This document shows positions 1 to 10,513 of a stretch of 64,000 nt of DNA, in pieces. The notes beneath the pieces were generated by a model. The model was not told the DNA's origin and ran no database searches. It worked only from the letters and a program-made list of their open reading frames with translations. This DNA comes from Paenibacillus pedocola (GTDB taxonomy: Bacteria > Bacillota > Bacilli > Paenibacillales > Paenibacillaceae): assembly GCF_031599675.1 (NCBI RefSeq), contig NZ_CP134223.1, positions 2,232,001-2,296,000 of the forward strand. The letters are read 5' to 3'. How positions within the stretch are numbered: position 1 is the stretch's first letter; every line of letters begins with the position of its first letter. The translations under genes and the position numbers were made by a program.

Positions 1-2057
<2,057 letters not shown>

Positions 2058-2076
2058 AAATAAGGAGGCTGATACC

Positions 2077-3474
2077 ATGGCTAAGAAAGCGCCTGATATG
2101 GAGGAATACCAGTACGGATTCCGTGATGAGCACAAGTCGATATTTCAGTCTGGTAAAGGACTCACGGAAGAAATTGTACGGGAAATCTCCGCAATTAAAA
2201 ATGAGCCGGAATGGATGCTGAATTTTCGTCTGAAATCTTTGGAGCAGTTCCGCAAGATGCCGATGCCTCAATGGGGCGGCGACTTGAATGATCTCGATTT
2301 CGAAGACATCCAATACTATGTAAGACCTTCCGAGAAGCAAGGAAAGACCTGGGAGGAAGTTCCTTCCGAAATCAAGGAAACCTTCGATAAGCTCGGAATT
2401 CCCGAAGCGGAGCAGAAGTTCCTCGCGGGTGTCTCTGCTCAGTATGAATCAGAGGTTGTATATCACAGCATGCAGAAGAACCTTGAGGATCAAGGAGTAA
2501 TCTTCACGGATACCGACACTGCACTGCGTGAGCATCCTGAACTGTTCAAGAAATTCTTCGGAACGATTATTCCTCCGGCCGATAATAAATTTGCCGCACT
2601 GAACAGCGCCGTATGGTCAGGCGGAAGCTTCATCTATGTTCCAAAAGGCGTGAAATGTGAAGTGCCTCTGCAGGCCTACTTCCGCATCAACTCCGAGAAC
2701 ATGGGACAGTTCGAGCGTACGCTGATTCTTGCAGACGAAGACAGCTTCGTGCATTATGTAGAGGGCTGTACGGCTCCAATCTACAGCACGAACTCCCTGC
2801 ACAGCGCGGTCGTTGAAATTCTCTGTATGAAGAACGCACGTGTTCGTTATACGACCATACAGAACTGGGCTCCGAACATCTACAACCTGGTAACCAAACG
2901 CGCTGTTGCCGAAGAGAATGCCACCATGGAATGGGTGGACGGCAACATCGGATCCAAGCTGACCATGAAGTATCCTGCGGTTGTCCTTAAAGGCCGCGGA
3001 GCCAAAGGTTCGGTCTTGTCGATCGCGGTTGCAGGCAAAGGCCAGCACCAGGATGCAGGCGCCAAGATGATTCACCTGGCACCGGACACAACATCAACCA
3101 TCGTATCCAAATCGATCAGTAAACACGGCGGCAAGGTAACTTACCGCGGTCTGGCCTCCTTCGGCCGTCAGGCGGAAGGTGCGAAATCGAACATTAAGTG
3201 CGATACGCTCATTCTGGATAACCAGTCCACTTCGGATACCATTCCGTACAACGAAATCATGAACGACAACATTGTGCTTGAGCATGAGGCTACGGTGTCG
3301 AAGGTTTCCGAGGAACAGCTCTTCTACCTGATGAGCCGCGGCCTTACAGAAGCTGAAGCCACTCAAATGATCGTTATGGGCTTCATCGAACCGTTCACCA
3401 AAGAGCTGCCGATGGAATATGCGGTGGAAATGAACCGTCTCATCAAGTTCGAGATGGAAGGCAGTATCGGTTAA
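2077..3474 (+). CDS. sufB: Fe-S cluster assembly protein SufB
   Basis: 465-residue SufB, the main scaffold of the SufBC2D complex where nascent Fe-S clusters form. The central parallel beta-helix region (about residues 180-420) and the family signature around [18 protein letters not shown] (about residue 185) are intact. Length is usual for the family. The start follows AAGGAGG with good spacing. This is the last gene of the operon: a strong inverted repeat with a T run follows directly. Confidence 0.97.
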   Translation: MAKKAPDMEEYQYGFRDEHKSIFQSGKGLTEEIVREISAIKNEPEWMLNFRLKSLEQFRKMPMPQWGGDLNDLDFEDIQYYVRPSEKQGKTWEEVPSEIKETFDKLGIPEAEQKFLAGVSAQYESEVVYHSMQKNLEDQGVIFTDTDTALREHPELFKKFFGTIIPPADNKFAALNSAVWSGGSFIYVPKGVKCEVPLQAYFRINSENMGQFERTLILADEDSFVHYVEGCTAPIYSTNSLHSAVVEILCMKNARVRYTTIQNWAPNIYNLVTKRAVAEENATMEWVDGNIGSKLTMKYPAVVLKGRGAKGSVLSIAVAGKGQHQDAGAKMIHLAPDTTSTIVSKSISKHGGKVTYRGLASFGRQAEGAKSNIKCDTLILDNQSTSDTIPYNEIMNDNIVLEHEATVSKVSEEQLFYLMSRGLTEAEATQMIVMGFIEPFTKELPMEYAVEMNRLIKFEMEGSIG

Positions 3475-3494
3475 CCTTTTCTGAGGAATCTTGC

Positions 3495-3556
3495 AAATAC
3501 GTATCCGTTAGTGTCTTGAGACTCTTATGTCTAAGACAAACGGATACGTATTTTTT
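3495..3556 (+). terminator. Terminator of the suf operon
   Basis: A 15-base left arm (AAATACGTATCCGTT) is matched exactly by the right arm AACGGATACGTATTT and runs into six T residues. A short inner repeat (GTCTTGAGAC / GTCTAAGAC) lies in the loop. It sits 20 bases after the sufB stop. Confidence 0.9.
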
Positions 3557-3589
3557 ATTTGCGCAGGCATTTGATGGACGTCAGATATG

Positions 3590-3612
3590 CTGGAAAAGCA
3601 GAGCTTTTCCAG
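3590..3612. repeat. Small perfect hairpin in the intergenic region
   Basis: CTGGAAAAGC and GCTTTTCCAG form a perfect 10-bp stem around a 3-base loop. Outside it, ATATGC and GCATAT can pair as a second, outer stem. It lies between the suf terminator and the DUF2935 gene and has no T run, so it is not a terminator. Function unknown. Confidence 0.45.
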
Positions 3613-3714
3613 GCCCCATTTCGCATATAAATTGAAATCAGCCAGTGTTCTAATCGACAAAGAACTCCCATATGCCTAAAAGTAGTTGGTTTTTTCTACG
3701 AGGGAGGGATAAGA

Positions 3715-4530
3715 TTGGATGCTTTTGTTACCCGGTCGTTAGATGAAATACGGTTTTGGTCCAGGATCATGAAGGAGCATTCGCTTTTTCTTGGGTTAGG
3801 GTTCAGAGCTGAGGATACGCAATTAAAAAAAGAGGCAAACCAGTTCTATGCTATTTTTGAGGATATTGAGCGAAGAGCTCACGAATTTCAAAGCGATGCA
3901 GACCCTTTTACAATTCAAGCTTTTAATACAGAAGTTCGGGTGGCGGCGACTAATATCTGGGCGTTTAAGAGAATGGTGCTGGGTCTAATATTGCAGTGTA
4001 AACTTCCCGGTCAAACAAACTTCCCCTTATTGGTAGATCATGTAAGCCGGGAAGCTAATTATTTCAGAAACCGTTTGGAAGAACTCAATGCAGGAAAACT
4101 CGAGCCATTGCCCGATGCTATTATCGACGAAAACGTATTTTTCTTAAAGATCATGGCCGATCATGCGAAATTTATTGGTCATTTGCTTGATCCGTCAGAA
4201 CGGAAATTGGTTGAACAGGCACGGGAATTTAGTAATGATTTTGATACACTGGTGTTTCAGGCGGTTGATTTAAGTCATATGCGTCCACAATCTCAAACCG
4301 TCCCGCTTCTAAGTCAATTTGTTGATGAGAACCGGGTCTCTGTAAAATCATTGCGTGACTTCAAGAAAACTGCACGAGACTTAATCGAGGAATGCCGGAT
4401 AAAAAGTATTATTCATCCTTTGTTGGCTGATCACGTATTTCGTGAAGCTGAACGGTTCCTCTTTATTCTCGATATGTTTGACCAGTCTTTATCGGGCGTG
4501 AAGGTGAATAAGCGCGAAATCATCCATTAA
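3715..4530 (+). CDS. DUF2935 domain protein
   Basis: 271-residue soluble helical protein that resembles the DUF2935 family of Bacillales; biochemical function is unknown. Start is a TTG placed after the RBS GAGGGAGG with good spacing; no ATG fits. The protein looks internally duplicated: each half carries an (E/D)H(S/A)xF element (EHSLFL near 18, DHAKFI near 153) followed later by DHVxREAxxF (near 108 and near 240). Regularly spaced His and Glu on long helices would suit a di-metal four-helix bundle, but metal binding is inference only. The gene stands alone with its own terminator. Confidence 0.8.
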   Translation: MDAFVTRSLDEIRFWSRIMKEHSLFLGLGFRAEDTQLKKEANQFYAIFEDIERRAHEFQSDADPFTIQAFNTEVRVAATNIWAFKRMVLGLILQCKLPGQTNFPLLVDHVSREANYFRNRLEELNAGKLEPLPDAIIDENVFFLKIMADHAKFIGHLLDPSERKLVEQAREFSNDFDTLVFQAVDLSHMRPQSQTVPLLSQFVDENRVSVKSLRDFKKTARDLIEECRIKSIIHPLLADHVFREAERFLFILDMFDQSLSGVKVNKREIIH

Positions 4531-4558
4531 ATTCTCAGTGGAGCATAGGAAGGGTGAA

Positions 4559-4586
4559 GAACGGGCTGAAAAGGCTCGTTTTTTTA
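4559..4586 (+). terminator. Terminator after the DUF2935 gene
   Basis: AACGGGCT and AGGCTCGTT form an 8-bp stem with two G-T pairs, followed by a run of seven T residues. It starts 29 bases after the stop codon. Confidence 0.75.
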
Positions 4587-5075
4587 TGTTGTTGTTATTG
4601 GATAACCACCTGGAAGCTTACACTCCAAACTTTAAGCCTTTTAAGGTTTTGCCCTCGCCTGGCCCCCAGGATGCAAACGGGCAGTTAGCCAAACCTGTGG
4701 TATCCACGACGTTAACTGACGTTGCTGAAGCCATTCTACTCGGATCCAAACGAATATTGCCGAGGAAATAACGGGGTGCAACCATTGAGGGATAAGAATA
4801 TTCTTGGAGTTAGCTTCAGTAATGGAATTATTATACATATAATCCTGTTTAACTGTGGGTTGCAGACGGTAAAATCGTGTTGAATCTTGTCTTTACTTAA
4901 TTGAACAGTATTTGAGAGGAAATGGGAGCAATTAAAGATACGGCCGTCATTTTGCAGCAGGTTAAGCCTCATTTAATCGGAAAAAAGACGGAAAACGGCC
5001 ATTTCTCCCCTTTGCCGCATTAAAACATGGGTGATAAACTGCTTAAAGTCCCTAAATTGGAAGCGCTAAAAAACA
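4587..5075. other. Intergenic region without a supported gene
   Basis: No open frame here has a credible RBS or recognisable protein sequence. The frame of the downstream ABC transporter stays open back to an ATG at 5027, but that ATG has no Shine-Dalgarno sequence. The region probably holds the transporter's promoter, which I could not place with confidence. Confidence 0.5.
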
Positions 5076-5108
5076 TGGCTTGCGATGTGAGATTTACATC
5101 GCAAGCCA
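5076..5108 (+). repeat. 13-bp perfect hairpin in the ABC exporter leader
   Basis: TGGCTTGCGATGT pairs exactly with ACATCGCAAGCCA around a 7-base loop. No T run follows, so it is not a classical terminator. It is the first of a chain of hairpins leading to the RBS at 5241. Confidence 0.75.
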
Positions 5109-5149
5109 AATGTATCTTACGGAGCAGGCGCCGCTTCGCAGGAACAAGT

Positions 5150-5240
5150 CGTAAAGCCAAGTTTATGCTTACGAAGCAAGCTTTACTTCGTAAAGCCAAG
5201 TTTATGCTTACGAAGCAAGCTTTACTTCGTAAAGCTTTAA
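5150..5240 (+). repeat. 39-bp tandem palindromic repeats ending at the RBS
   Basis: Two identical 39-base units (starting at 5150 and 5189) are followed by a partial third unit (from 5228) that passes straight into the RBS AAGGAGG. Each unit begins with GTAAAGC and ends with GCTTTAC, which can pair, and contains a nested TGCTT/AAGCA stem. Across each unit border AAGCTTTAC-TTC-GTAAAGC can form an alternative stem. Competing pairings are therefore possible close to the ribosome binding site. The unit is 13 codons long and stays in frame with the gene, but translation of it is unlikely. Confidence 0.8.
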
Positions 5241-5251
5241 GGAGGAGAGAT

Positions 5252-7027
5252 ATGGATGTTCTCAGGCAACTGCGGGGCTTTTATCGGGAGAAGCTGCACT
5301 ATTTAATTCTTTCGATTCTATGCTTGGCTGCCGCAACTGCAGTGGGGCTTATAACCCCCAATTTGTTAAGAAGGTTGATCGACGATGTAATAGTTCCCCT
5401 AAAGTTTACTGAGGTACCCGTATTGGCCCTCACTGTAGTCGCTGTAGTAATCGTGAAAGCCTGCCTGCAGTTTGCACACGGTTTTTTTGGAGGCCGGCTT
5501 GGTAATTTTCTGGCTTACAGGCTGCGTAATGCCTGCTATGAGAAGCTGCAATTCCTGTCTTTCCGTTATTATGATACTGCTAAGACAGGTGACCTTATGT
5601 CCCGGCTGACCGGGGATCTGGAAGCGATCCGTAACTTTATCGGCTTCGGCTTCGCCCAATTGCTGAACGTATTTTTCATGGTGCTGTTCGGCTCGATTAT
5701 GATGTTCACGATCAATTGGCAGCTCACGCTTGTCACTCTGATCACTATGCCGTTTCTGGCTGCGGTAGCACTCAGATTCGAATCGAAGATTCACCCGGCC
5801 TTTCAGGAGATGCGGCTCGCCCTAAGCTCTTTGACCACGGCTGTTCAGGAGAATATTACCGGTGTAAGGACCGTCAAATCATTTGCCAGAGAGGCTTATG
5901 AAGTTGAAAAATTCTCGCACCGTAATGAACGTTATAAGGATAACCAGATTTTTGCCGCCGGGCTGTGGAGCAAGTTTTTCCCGGTTATGGAGCTGCTGGC
6001 CTCGGTCAGTATCGCCATTTTGCTCGGAGTCGGCGGGACACTAGTCATCAACAATCATATGTCGCTGGGGGAGCTGGTAGCCTTCTTCAGTCTGATCTGG
6101 TACATCATTGGACCGGTCTGGGGGCTTGGCTTCCATATCAATAACTATACGCAATCCAAAGCCTCGGGAGAACGGGTTCTTGAAGTGCTTAACCAGCGGA
6201 TTGATGTGCAGGATAAAGAGAATGCCCGGACGCTCGAATCCTCGGAGGTCAAGGGAGAAGTCGTATTCGATCATGTAACCTTCGCGTATGGCAACAAGAT
6301 GCCTGCGGTCAAGGATATTCATTTTGAAGCGAAACCCGGTGCGGTGATCGGTTTCCTCGGGGGAACCGGCTCCGGCAAATCGACGATTATCCAGCTGATG
6401 ATGCGTGCTTATGATGTGAATGAAGGAAGTATAACCCTGGATGGTGTAGATATCCGGGAGTACAACGTGCGCAGTCTTCGTTCACAGATCTCCACGGTGT
6501 TCCAGGAGACATTCCTGTTCTCCTCGTCAATCCGCAATAATATTTCCTATGGCCTCAAAAATGTGAGCATGGAAGAAATTATCCGCGCCGCTGAGCTTGC
6601 TAAAGCTCATGATTTCATTATGGAGATGCCGGACGGGTACGATACGGTAGTCGGTGAACGGGGGATGGGGCTCTCAGGAGGCCAGAAGCAGCGGATTGCT
6701 ATCGCCAGAGCACTGCTTAAGAATCCGCGGATTCTTATTCTGGATGATGCGACGAGTGCCGTTGATATGGAAACAGAGCATGAGATTCAGGCCGGCTTCC
6801 AGGAGGTTATGCGCGGGCGTACAACGCTGATAATTGCCCACCGGATTTCCTCGCTGCGCCATGCCGACCAGATTATTGTAATGGATCAAGGCCGGATGGT
6901 TCAGAAGGGGACGCATTCCGAGCTGATCGAAATTCCCGGCCCTTATCAGGATGTCTACCGGATTCAATATGCCGATTATCTGGCCAGAACCGCCGAAAGA
7001 GGGGAGGGGACCCAGCATGGAGCTTGA
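5252..7027 (+). CDS. ABC exporter subunit with a degenerate catalytic site
   Basis: 591-residue half-transporter: six membrane helices in about residues 20-310, then the nucleotide-binding domain. Walker A is GGTGSGKST near 370, the signature LSGGQ near 473 is canonical, but Walker B reads LILDDATSAVD, with Asp where the catalytic Glu normally sits. That is the hallmark of the inactive-site partner in heterodimeric exporters such as BmrCD, LmrCD and TM287/288. The start at 5252 follows AAGGAGGAGAG; the frame is open further upstream through the repeats, but without an RBS. The stop lies 11 bases inside the next gene, which supplies the partner subunit. Substrate cannot be told; drugs or lipids are usual for this type. 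Confidence 0.92.
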   Translation: MDVLRQLRGFYREKLHYLILSILCLAAATAVGLITPNLLRRLIDDVIVPLKFTEVPVLALTVVAVVIVKACLQFAHGFFGGRLGNFLAYRLRNACYEKLQFLSFRYYDTAKTGDLMSRLTGDLEAIRNFIGFGFAQLLNVFFMVLFGSIMMFTINWQLTLVTLITMPFLAAVALRFESKIHPAFQEMRLALSSLTTAVQENITGVRTVKSFAREAYEVEKFSHRNERYKDNQIFAAGLWSKFFPVMELLASVSIAILLGVGGTLVINNHMSLGELVAFFSLIWYIIGPVWGLGFHINNYTQSKASGERVLEVLNQRIDVQDKENARTLESSEVKGEVVFDHVTFAYGNKMPAVKDIHFEAKPGAVIGFLGGTGSGKSTIIQLMMRAYDVNEGSITLDGVDIREYNVRSLRSQISTVFQETFLFSSSIRNNISYGLKNVSMEEIIRAAELAKAHDFIMEMPDGYDTVVGERGMGLSGGQKQRIAIARALLKNPRILILDDATSAVDMETEHEIQAGFQEVMRGRTTLIIAHRISSLRHADQIIVMDQGRMVQKGTHSELIEIPGPYQDVYRIQYADYLARTAERGEGTQHGA

Positions 7028-8885
7028 AAAGCTTGAAGCCAAACAGGCAATAGCTGCCGCCGCAAAGGGAAATAAGAATGCTGAGCAGACGCTTGGAGAA
7101 CGTTTTGTGTACAAAGATGATGATCAGATTGATAAGTCGTTTGACTGGAAACAGTTCACCCGGCTGTTCGGGTACATGAAGCCTTATGCGAAGCAGATGC
7201 TTCCCCTTGTCGCCGTACTGATGATTCTGGGCACCGTGACGAAGCTGACGGTTCCTTTTCTAACGAGTATGGCCATTGATAAGGCAATCGCTCCGAAGGA
7301 CGGAAATCCCAGCCTTACCCTTCTGTATACACTGACGGCAAGCGTCATTGTGCTGTACTTGATCCAGTGGATCGCCGGGGTTTACCGGATTAAGTATACG
7401 AATGTAATTGGACAACGGGTGATTTACGATTTGCGCTCCGATCTCTTCCGGCATATCCAGAAGCTCTCGTTTAACTTTTTTGATAAACGGCCGGCTGGAT
7501 CAGTGCTGGTGCGGGTGACGAATGACATCAACTCCCTGCAGGATCTGTTTACGAACGGGGTCGTCAATCTGATGATTGACTGCGTCCAGCTTGTCGGCAT
7601 CATGGTAATTCTTCTGCTGATCAACTGGAAGCTGGGGCTGGCTGTAATGATTACAGTGCCGGTTATGTTCTTTGTCTCCACGAAGCTCCGGCAGAAGATC
7701 CGGATTGCCTGGCAGGATGTGCGGATGAAGAACTCGCGGATCAACTCTCATCTGAACGAATCGATTCAGGGCATCAGAGTTACACAGGCATATACGCAGG
7801 AGCGGGAAAACATGCAGTATTTTGACGCCATGAATATGGACAGCCGCAAATCCTGGAACAAGGCCTCAGCGATGAACCAGGCGTTTGGCCCGATTATTGA
7901 GGTCACAGGCGGGTTCGGTACGATGATCCTGTTCTGGTATGGTGCCTATCTCATTCAGTCCGGAGAACTTACTGTCGGGTTCCTGGTTGCGTTCAGTACG
8001 TATGTGAGCAATTTCTGGGACCCGATCAACCGGCTGGGCCAGATGTATAACCAGCTGCTTGTAGCAATGGCTTCCTCAGAGCGGATATTTGAGTACCTTG
8101 ATGAGCAGCCAGCGGTTCAGGACAAGCCGGATGCGAAGCCATTGCCGAAGATTCAGGGCGACATTAACTTCAACAAAGTCGTGTTTGAATATGAAAAAGG
8201 CCGGGCCGCACTAAAAGGCATCTCCCTTGACGTTAAGGCTGGCCAGTCGATTGCCCTAGTAGGACATACCGGCTCGGGTAAAAGTACAATCATTAACCTC
8301 ATCGGGCGCTTCTACGATATTAAGAGCGGCAGTCTTACGATTGACGGCAGAGATGTCCGTGATGTCACGCTGCAAAGTCTGCGTGAGCAGATTGGTATCG
8401 TGCTCCAGGATACATTTATTTTCTCAGGAACGATCCGTGATAATATCCGCTTTGGCCGGCTGGACGCAACAGATGCGGAAGTCGAAGAGGTCGCCAAAGC
8501 AGTCGATGCGCATGACTTTATCATGAAGCTGCCCGGCGGCTACGAAACCGAGGTAGAGGAACGGGGAAGCGCCTTATCTATGGGACAACGCCAGCTGCTT
8601 TCCTTTGCCCGGGCGCTCTTGGCCGATCCGCGGATTCTGATCCTGGATGAAGCAACGGCAAGTATTGATACAGAGACAGAGATCAAGATCCAGGAGGCGC
8701 TAAAAATCCTTTTGCAGGGTCGGACCTCCTTCATTGTAGCCCACAGGCTATCGACCATCCGCCATGCCGACAAAATTGTTGTGCTGGATCATGGGGAAAT
8801 CAAGGAAGAAGGTAATCACGCCGAGCTTACCGCGCGTGACGGGATTTACAACGGACTGATAGAGGCGCAGTTCCGCTTCTTGTAA
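7017..8885 (+). CDS. ABC exporter subunit with the active catalytic site
   Basis: 622-residue half-transporter with an N-terminal cytosolic extension of about 55 residues, six membrane helices and a nucleotide-binding domain. Walker A GHTGSGKST lies near 415 and Walker B LILDEATASID near 544 has the catalytic Glu, while the signature is LSMGQ instead of LSGGQ near 519. Together with the upstream subunit (normal signature, missing Glu) this gives one complete and one degenerate ATP site. The start at 7017 follows GAGGGGAGGGG; the frame upstream of it overlaps the first subunit and lacks an RBS. The two genes overlap and must be co-expressed. Confidence 0.92.
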   Translation: MELEKLEAKQAIAAAAKGNKNAEQTLGERFVYKDDDQIDKSFDWKQFTRLFGYMKPYAKQMLPLVAVLMILGTVTKLTVPFLTSMAIDKAIAPKDGNPSLTLLYTLTASVIVLYLIQWIAGVYRIKYTNVIGQRVIYDLRSDLFRHIQKLSFNFFDKRPAGSVLVRVTNDINSLQDLFTNGVVNLMIDCVQLVGIMVILLLINWKLGLAVMITVPVMFFVSTKLRQKIRIAWQDVRMKNSRINSHLNESIQGIRVTQAYTQERENMQYFDAMNMDSRKSWNKASAMNQAFGPIIEVTGGFGTMILFWYGAYLIQSGELTVGFLVAFSTYVSNFWDPINRLGQMYNQLLVAMASSERIFEYLDEQPAVQDKPDAKPLPKIQGDINFNKVVFEYEKGRAALKGISLDVKAGQSIALVGHTGSGKSTIINLIGRFYDIKSGSLTIDGRDVRDVTLQSLREQIGIVLQDTFIFSGTIRDNIRFGRLDATDAEVEEVAKAVDAHDFIMKLPGGYETEVEERGSALSMGQRQLLSFARALLADPRILILDEATASIDTETEIKIQEALKILLQGRTSFIVAHRLSTIRHADKIVVLDHGEIKEEGNHAELTARDGIYNGLIEAQFRFL

Positions 8886-8890
8886 GAGCC

Positions 8891-8937
8891 AAAGCAGCAG
8901 CCGTTCCCCTGGAGCCAGGGAATAAGCTGCTGCTTTT
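8891..8937 (+). terminator. Terminator of the ABC exporter operon
   Basis: AAAGCAGCAG and CTGCTGCTTT pair exactly, with an inner TTCCC/GGGAA stem, and end in four T residues. It starts six bases after the stop codon. Confidence 0.8.
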
Positions 8938-8960
8938 CAATGTGGGAATTCAGCTGTACG

Positions 8961-9209
8961 CTATTTGTGTCCTTTACCGGCTTTGCCGTTCATTCTCACT
9001 TCAAACAGCTGCGCACTGATCACCTGCTGCCACTCGGTATCCTCCGTCTGGGCAGCCAGCAGTGCTTCGTTGTTCAGCCGCCCCATTTCCCAGCAGTAAA
9101 CCGCGTTAGCATGCAGGCAATGCTGCTGCTCTGTAAGTTCGGCTGCTGACAGCGGACGTCTGCGGCTTATCGTATATAGCTCTGCCAAGCGCTGATGAAC
9201 CGGTAGCAT
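8961..9209 (-). CDS. Small DUF7667-like protein
   Basis: 82-residue soluble protein that resembles a Paenibacillus family of unknown function (DUF7667 in my recollection), beginning LPVHQRLAELYTI and containing the central NAxYCWE element. The start at 9209 is chosen because AGAGGGGGC lies just upstream; a longer in-frame version starting at 9272 has no RBS. It stands alone, convergent with the ABC exporter genes. No catalytic motif is visible. Confidence 0.65.
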   Translation of the reverse strand: MLPVHQRLAELYTISRRRPLSAAELTEQQHCLHANAVYCWEMGRLNNEALLAAQTEDTEWQQVISAQLFEVRMNGKAGKGHK

Positions 9210-9310
9210 CGCTCTGCCCCCTCTTTGTGTGATGAATGATTCCCTTATCAGCCTCGCCAGAGATTTCGGCATTCAAACGCTGCATTTTAAAAGATTACAG
9301 GCAAAAAACT

Positions 9311-9351
9311 AAACGGCCTCAGTCCCTTTGAATTCAGGACTAAGGCCGCTT
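9311..9351 (-). terminator. Terminator of the HD-GYP gene at 9385-10428
   Basis: Read on the minus strand, AAGCGGCCTTAGTCC pairs with GGACTGAGGCCGTTT apart from one mismatch and continues into GTTTAGTTTTTTGC, a usable T run. It lies about 35 bases after the stop codon. Confidence 0.75.
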
Positions 9352-9384
9352 ATAAATGACTTATTTTAAAGGAACTGCTTTATA

Positions 9385-10428
9385 TTATTCCATATAAATC
9401 TCAACCACGGCAATTTGGCGTTCACGGGACAGATCGAGGAATTTGCCTTCGCTTTGCACCAGCGGACGGAAAACATCCAGCGGATTGTTCATGACAATAA
9501 CACCCATGTCACCGGTACTGAGCAGCACTTTTTTGCCGATGAAGTTGGGCATCAGGTGCTGGATAAAAGCTTGTACAGGTCTGCCGTTCAGCTTGCCGAA
9601 GCTAAGGGAATTAATTTCCCGCATGACAGATATGAGTTCCTGCTTCGATTGATAGACACGGTGAGAGGTCATTGCGCTGTATATGTCGGCAACGGCAGCA
9701 ATTTGGGCATACGGATGAATATCGGATTTAGTCAGATTATGCGGATATCCGCTGCCGTCTTCACGTTCATGATGCTGCAGGGCAACCAGAGCCGTGTAAG
9801 GATCATTCATGGAATTATTAATAATTTCGTGACCGTAAATCGTATGTAATTTCACTTCTTCATATTCTTCCGGTGTGAGTTTGCCCGGCTTATTAAGTAT
9901 AGTAGGATTAATCCGGCATTTCCCGATATCGATCAGATATCCGGCACGTCCTATTTCATAGCACTCTCTCTTGGAATATCCAAGCCATGATGATATATAA
10001 TAAGAAAGCATGCCTACCTGCAGGGAATGGTTATAGGTGTAATTGTCATCACGGTCCAGCAGAAGCAGCAGTGATACTACATCTTTATGCTTGTCCAGCG
10101 TGAGCAGGGTAGGCTGAAGAATATCATCTACTACAGTCTGGTTAAAGCTTCCTTTAGTCAACGCTTCCATATATACGGATTCGAAACCTTCGATACTGTT
10201 GTCAAAATTGGCGGCGACAGCCTGGATGATAGAGGACCTGCTTGTTGGTGCAGCTTCTGCTTCCCGTACATCTTCGATGTCGACATAATCTACTCCATGC
10301 TGTATTAGCTTGGCAATTTCCTCTGATTGAAGACGTGACCCTTTAGGCAATACATGTAGCCCTGTAGAACTAAAGGTATCCATCCTCAGGAAATCACCTG
10401 CTTTTAGATCCATGACGTGTACTCTCAA
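9385..10428 (-). CDS. HD-GYP domain protein lacking the catalytic His-Asp pair
   Basis: 347-residue protein with an N-terminal region of about 120 residues and an HD-GYP domain, the fold of cyclic-di-GMP phosphodiesterases. The GYP part is normal (HHEREDGSGYP near 222) and the first His is kept (NHSLQ near 134), but the HD pair is altered: GYLIDIGK has Ile166 where the metal-binding His should be (compare LLHDIGK in the paralogue at 13865-14965). It may therefore be inactive and act as a binding or regulatory protein. The TTG start at 10428 has AAGGTGG upstream, and it gives an N-terminus (MRVHVMDLKAG) that matches the paralogue (MRLVSVNRLQAG); an ATG at 10413 is the alternative. Confidence 0.87.
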   Translation of the reverse strand: MRVHVMDLKAGDFLRMDTFSSTGLHVLPKGSRLQSEEIAKLIQHGVDYVDIEDVREAEAAPTSRSSIIQAVAANFDNSIEGFESVYMEALTKGSFNQTVVDDILQPTLLTLDKHKDVVSLLLLLDRDDNYTYNHSLQVGMLSYYISSWLGYSKRECYEIGRAGYLIDIGKCRINPTILNKPGKLTPEEYEEVKLHTIYGHEIINNSMNDPYTALVALQHHEREDGSGYPHNLTKSDIHPYAQIAAVADIYSAMTSHRVYQSKQELISVMREINSLSFGKLNGRPVQAFIQHLMPNFIGKKVLLSTGDMGVIVMNNPLDVFRPLVQSEGKFLDLSRERQIAVVEIYME

Positions 10429-10513
10429 TGACTATGCCACCTTACCTTACTTAAGTGATTTTTTTCCAGCATAGCAACAAAGTCTGAATTATTCAATGGT
10501 TATGAAGTAATGA

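Noticed and set aside
4538..4771. 77-codon open frame after the DUF2935 gene, GTG start
   Set aside because: It spans the terminator hairpin, has no RBS, and its translation shows no recognisable protein pattern.
5027..5251. Upstream extension of the first ABC exporter subunit by 75 residues
   Set aside because: The frame is open only because the 39-bp repeats are multiples of three; the ATG at 5027 lacks an RBS, while 5252 has a perfect one. The translation is a repetitive basic sequence not expected in an exporter.
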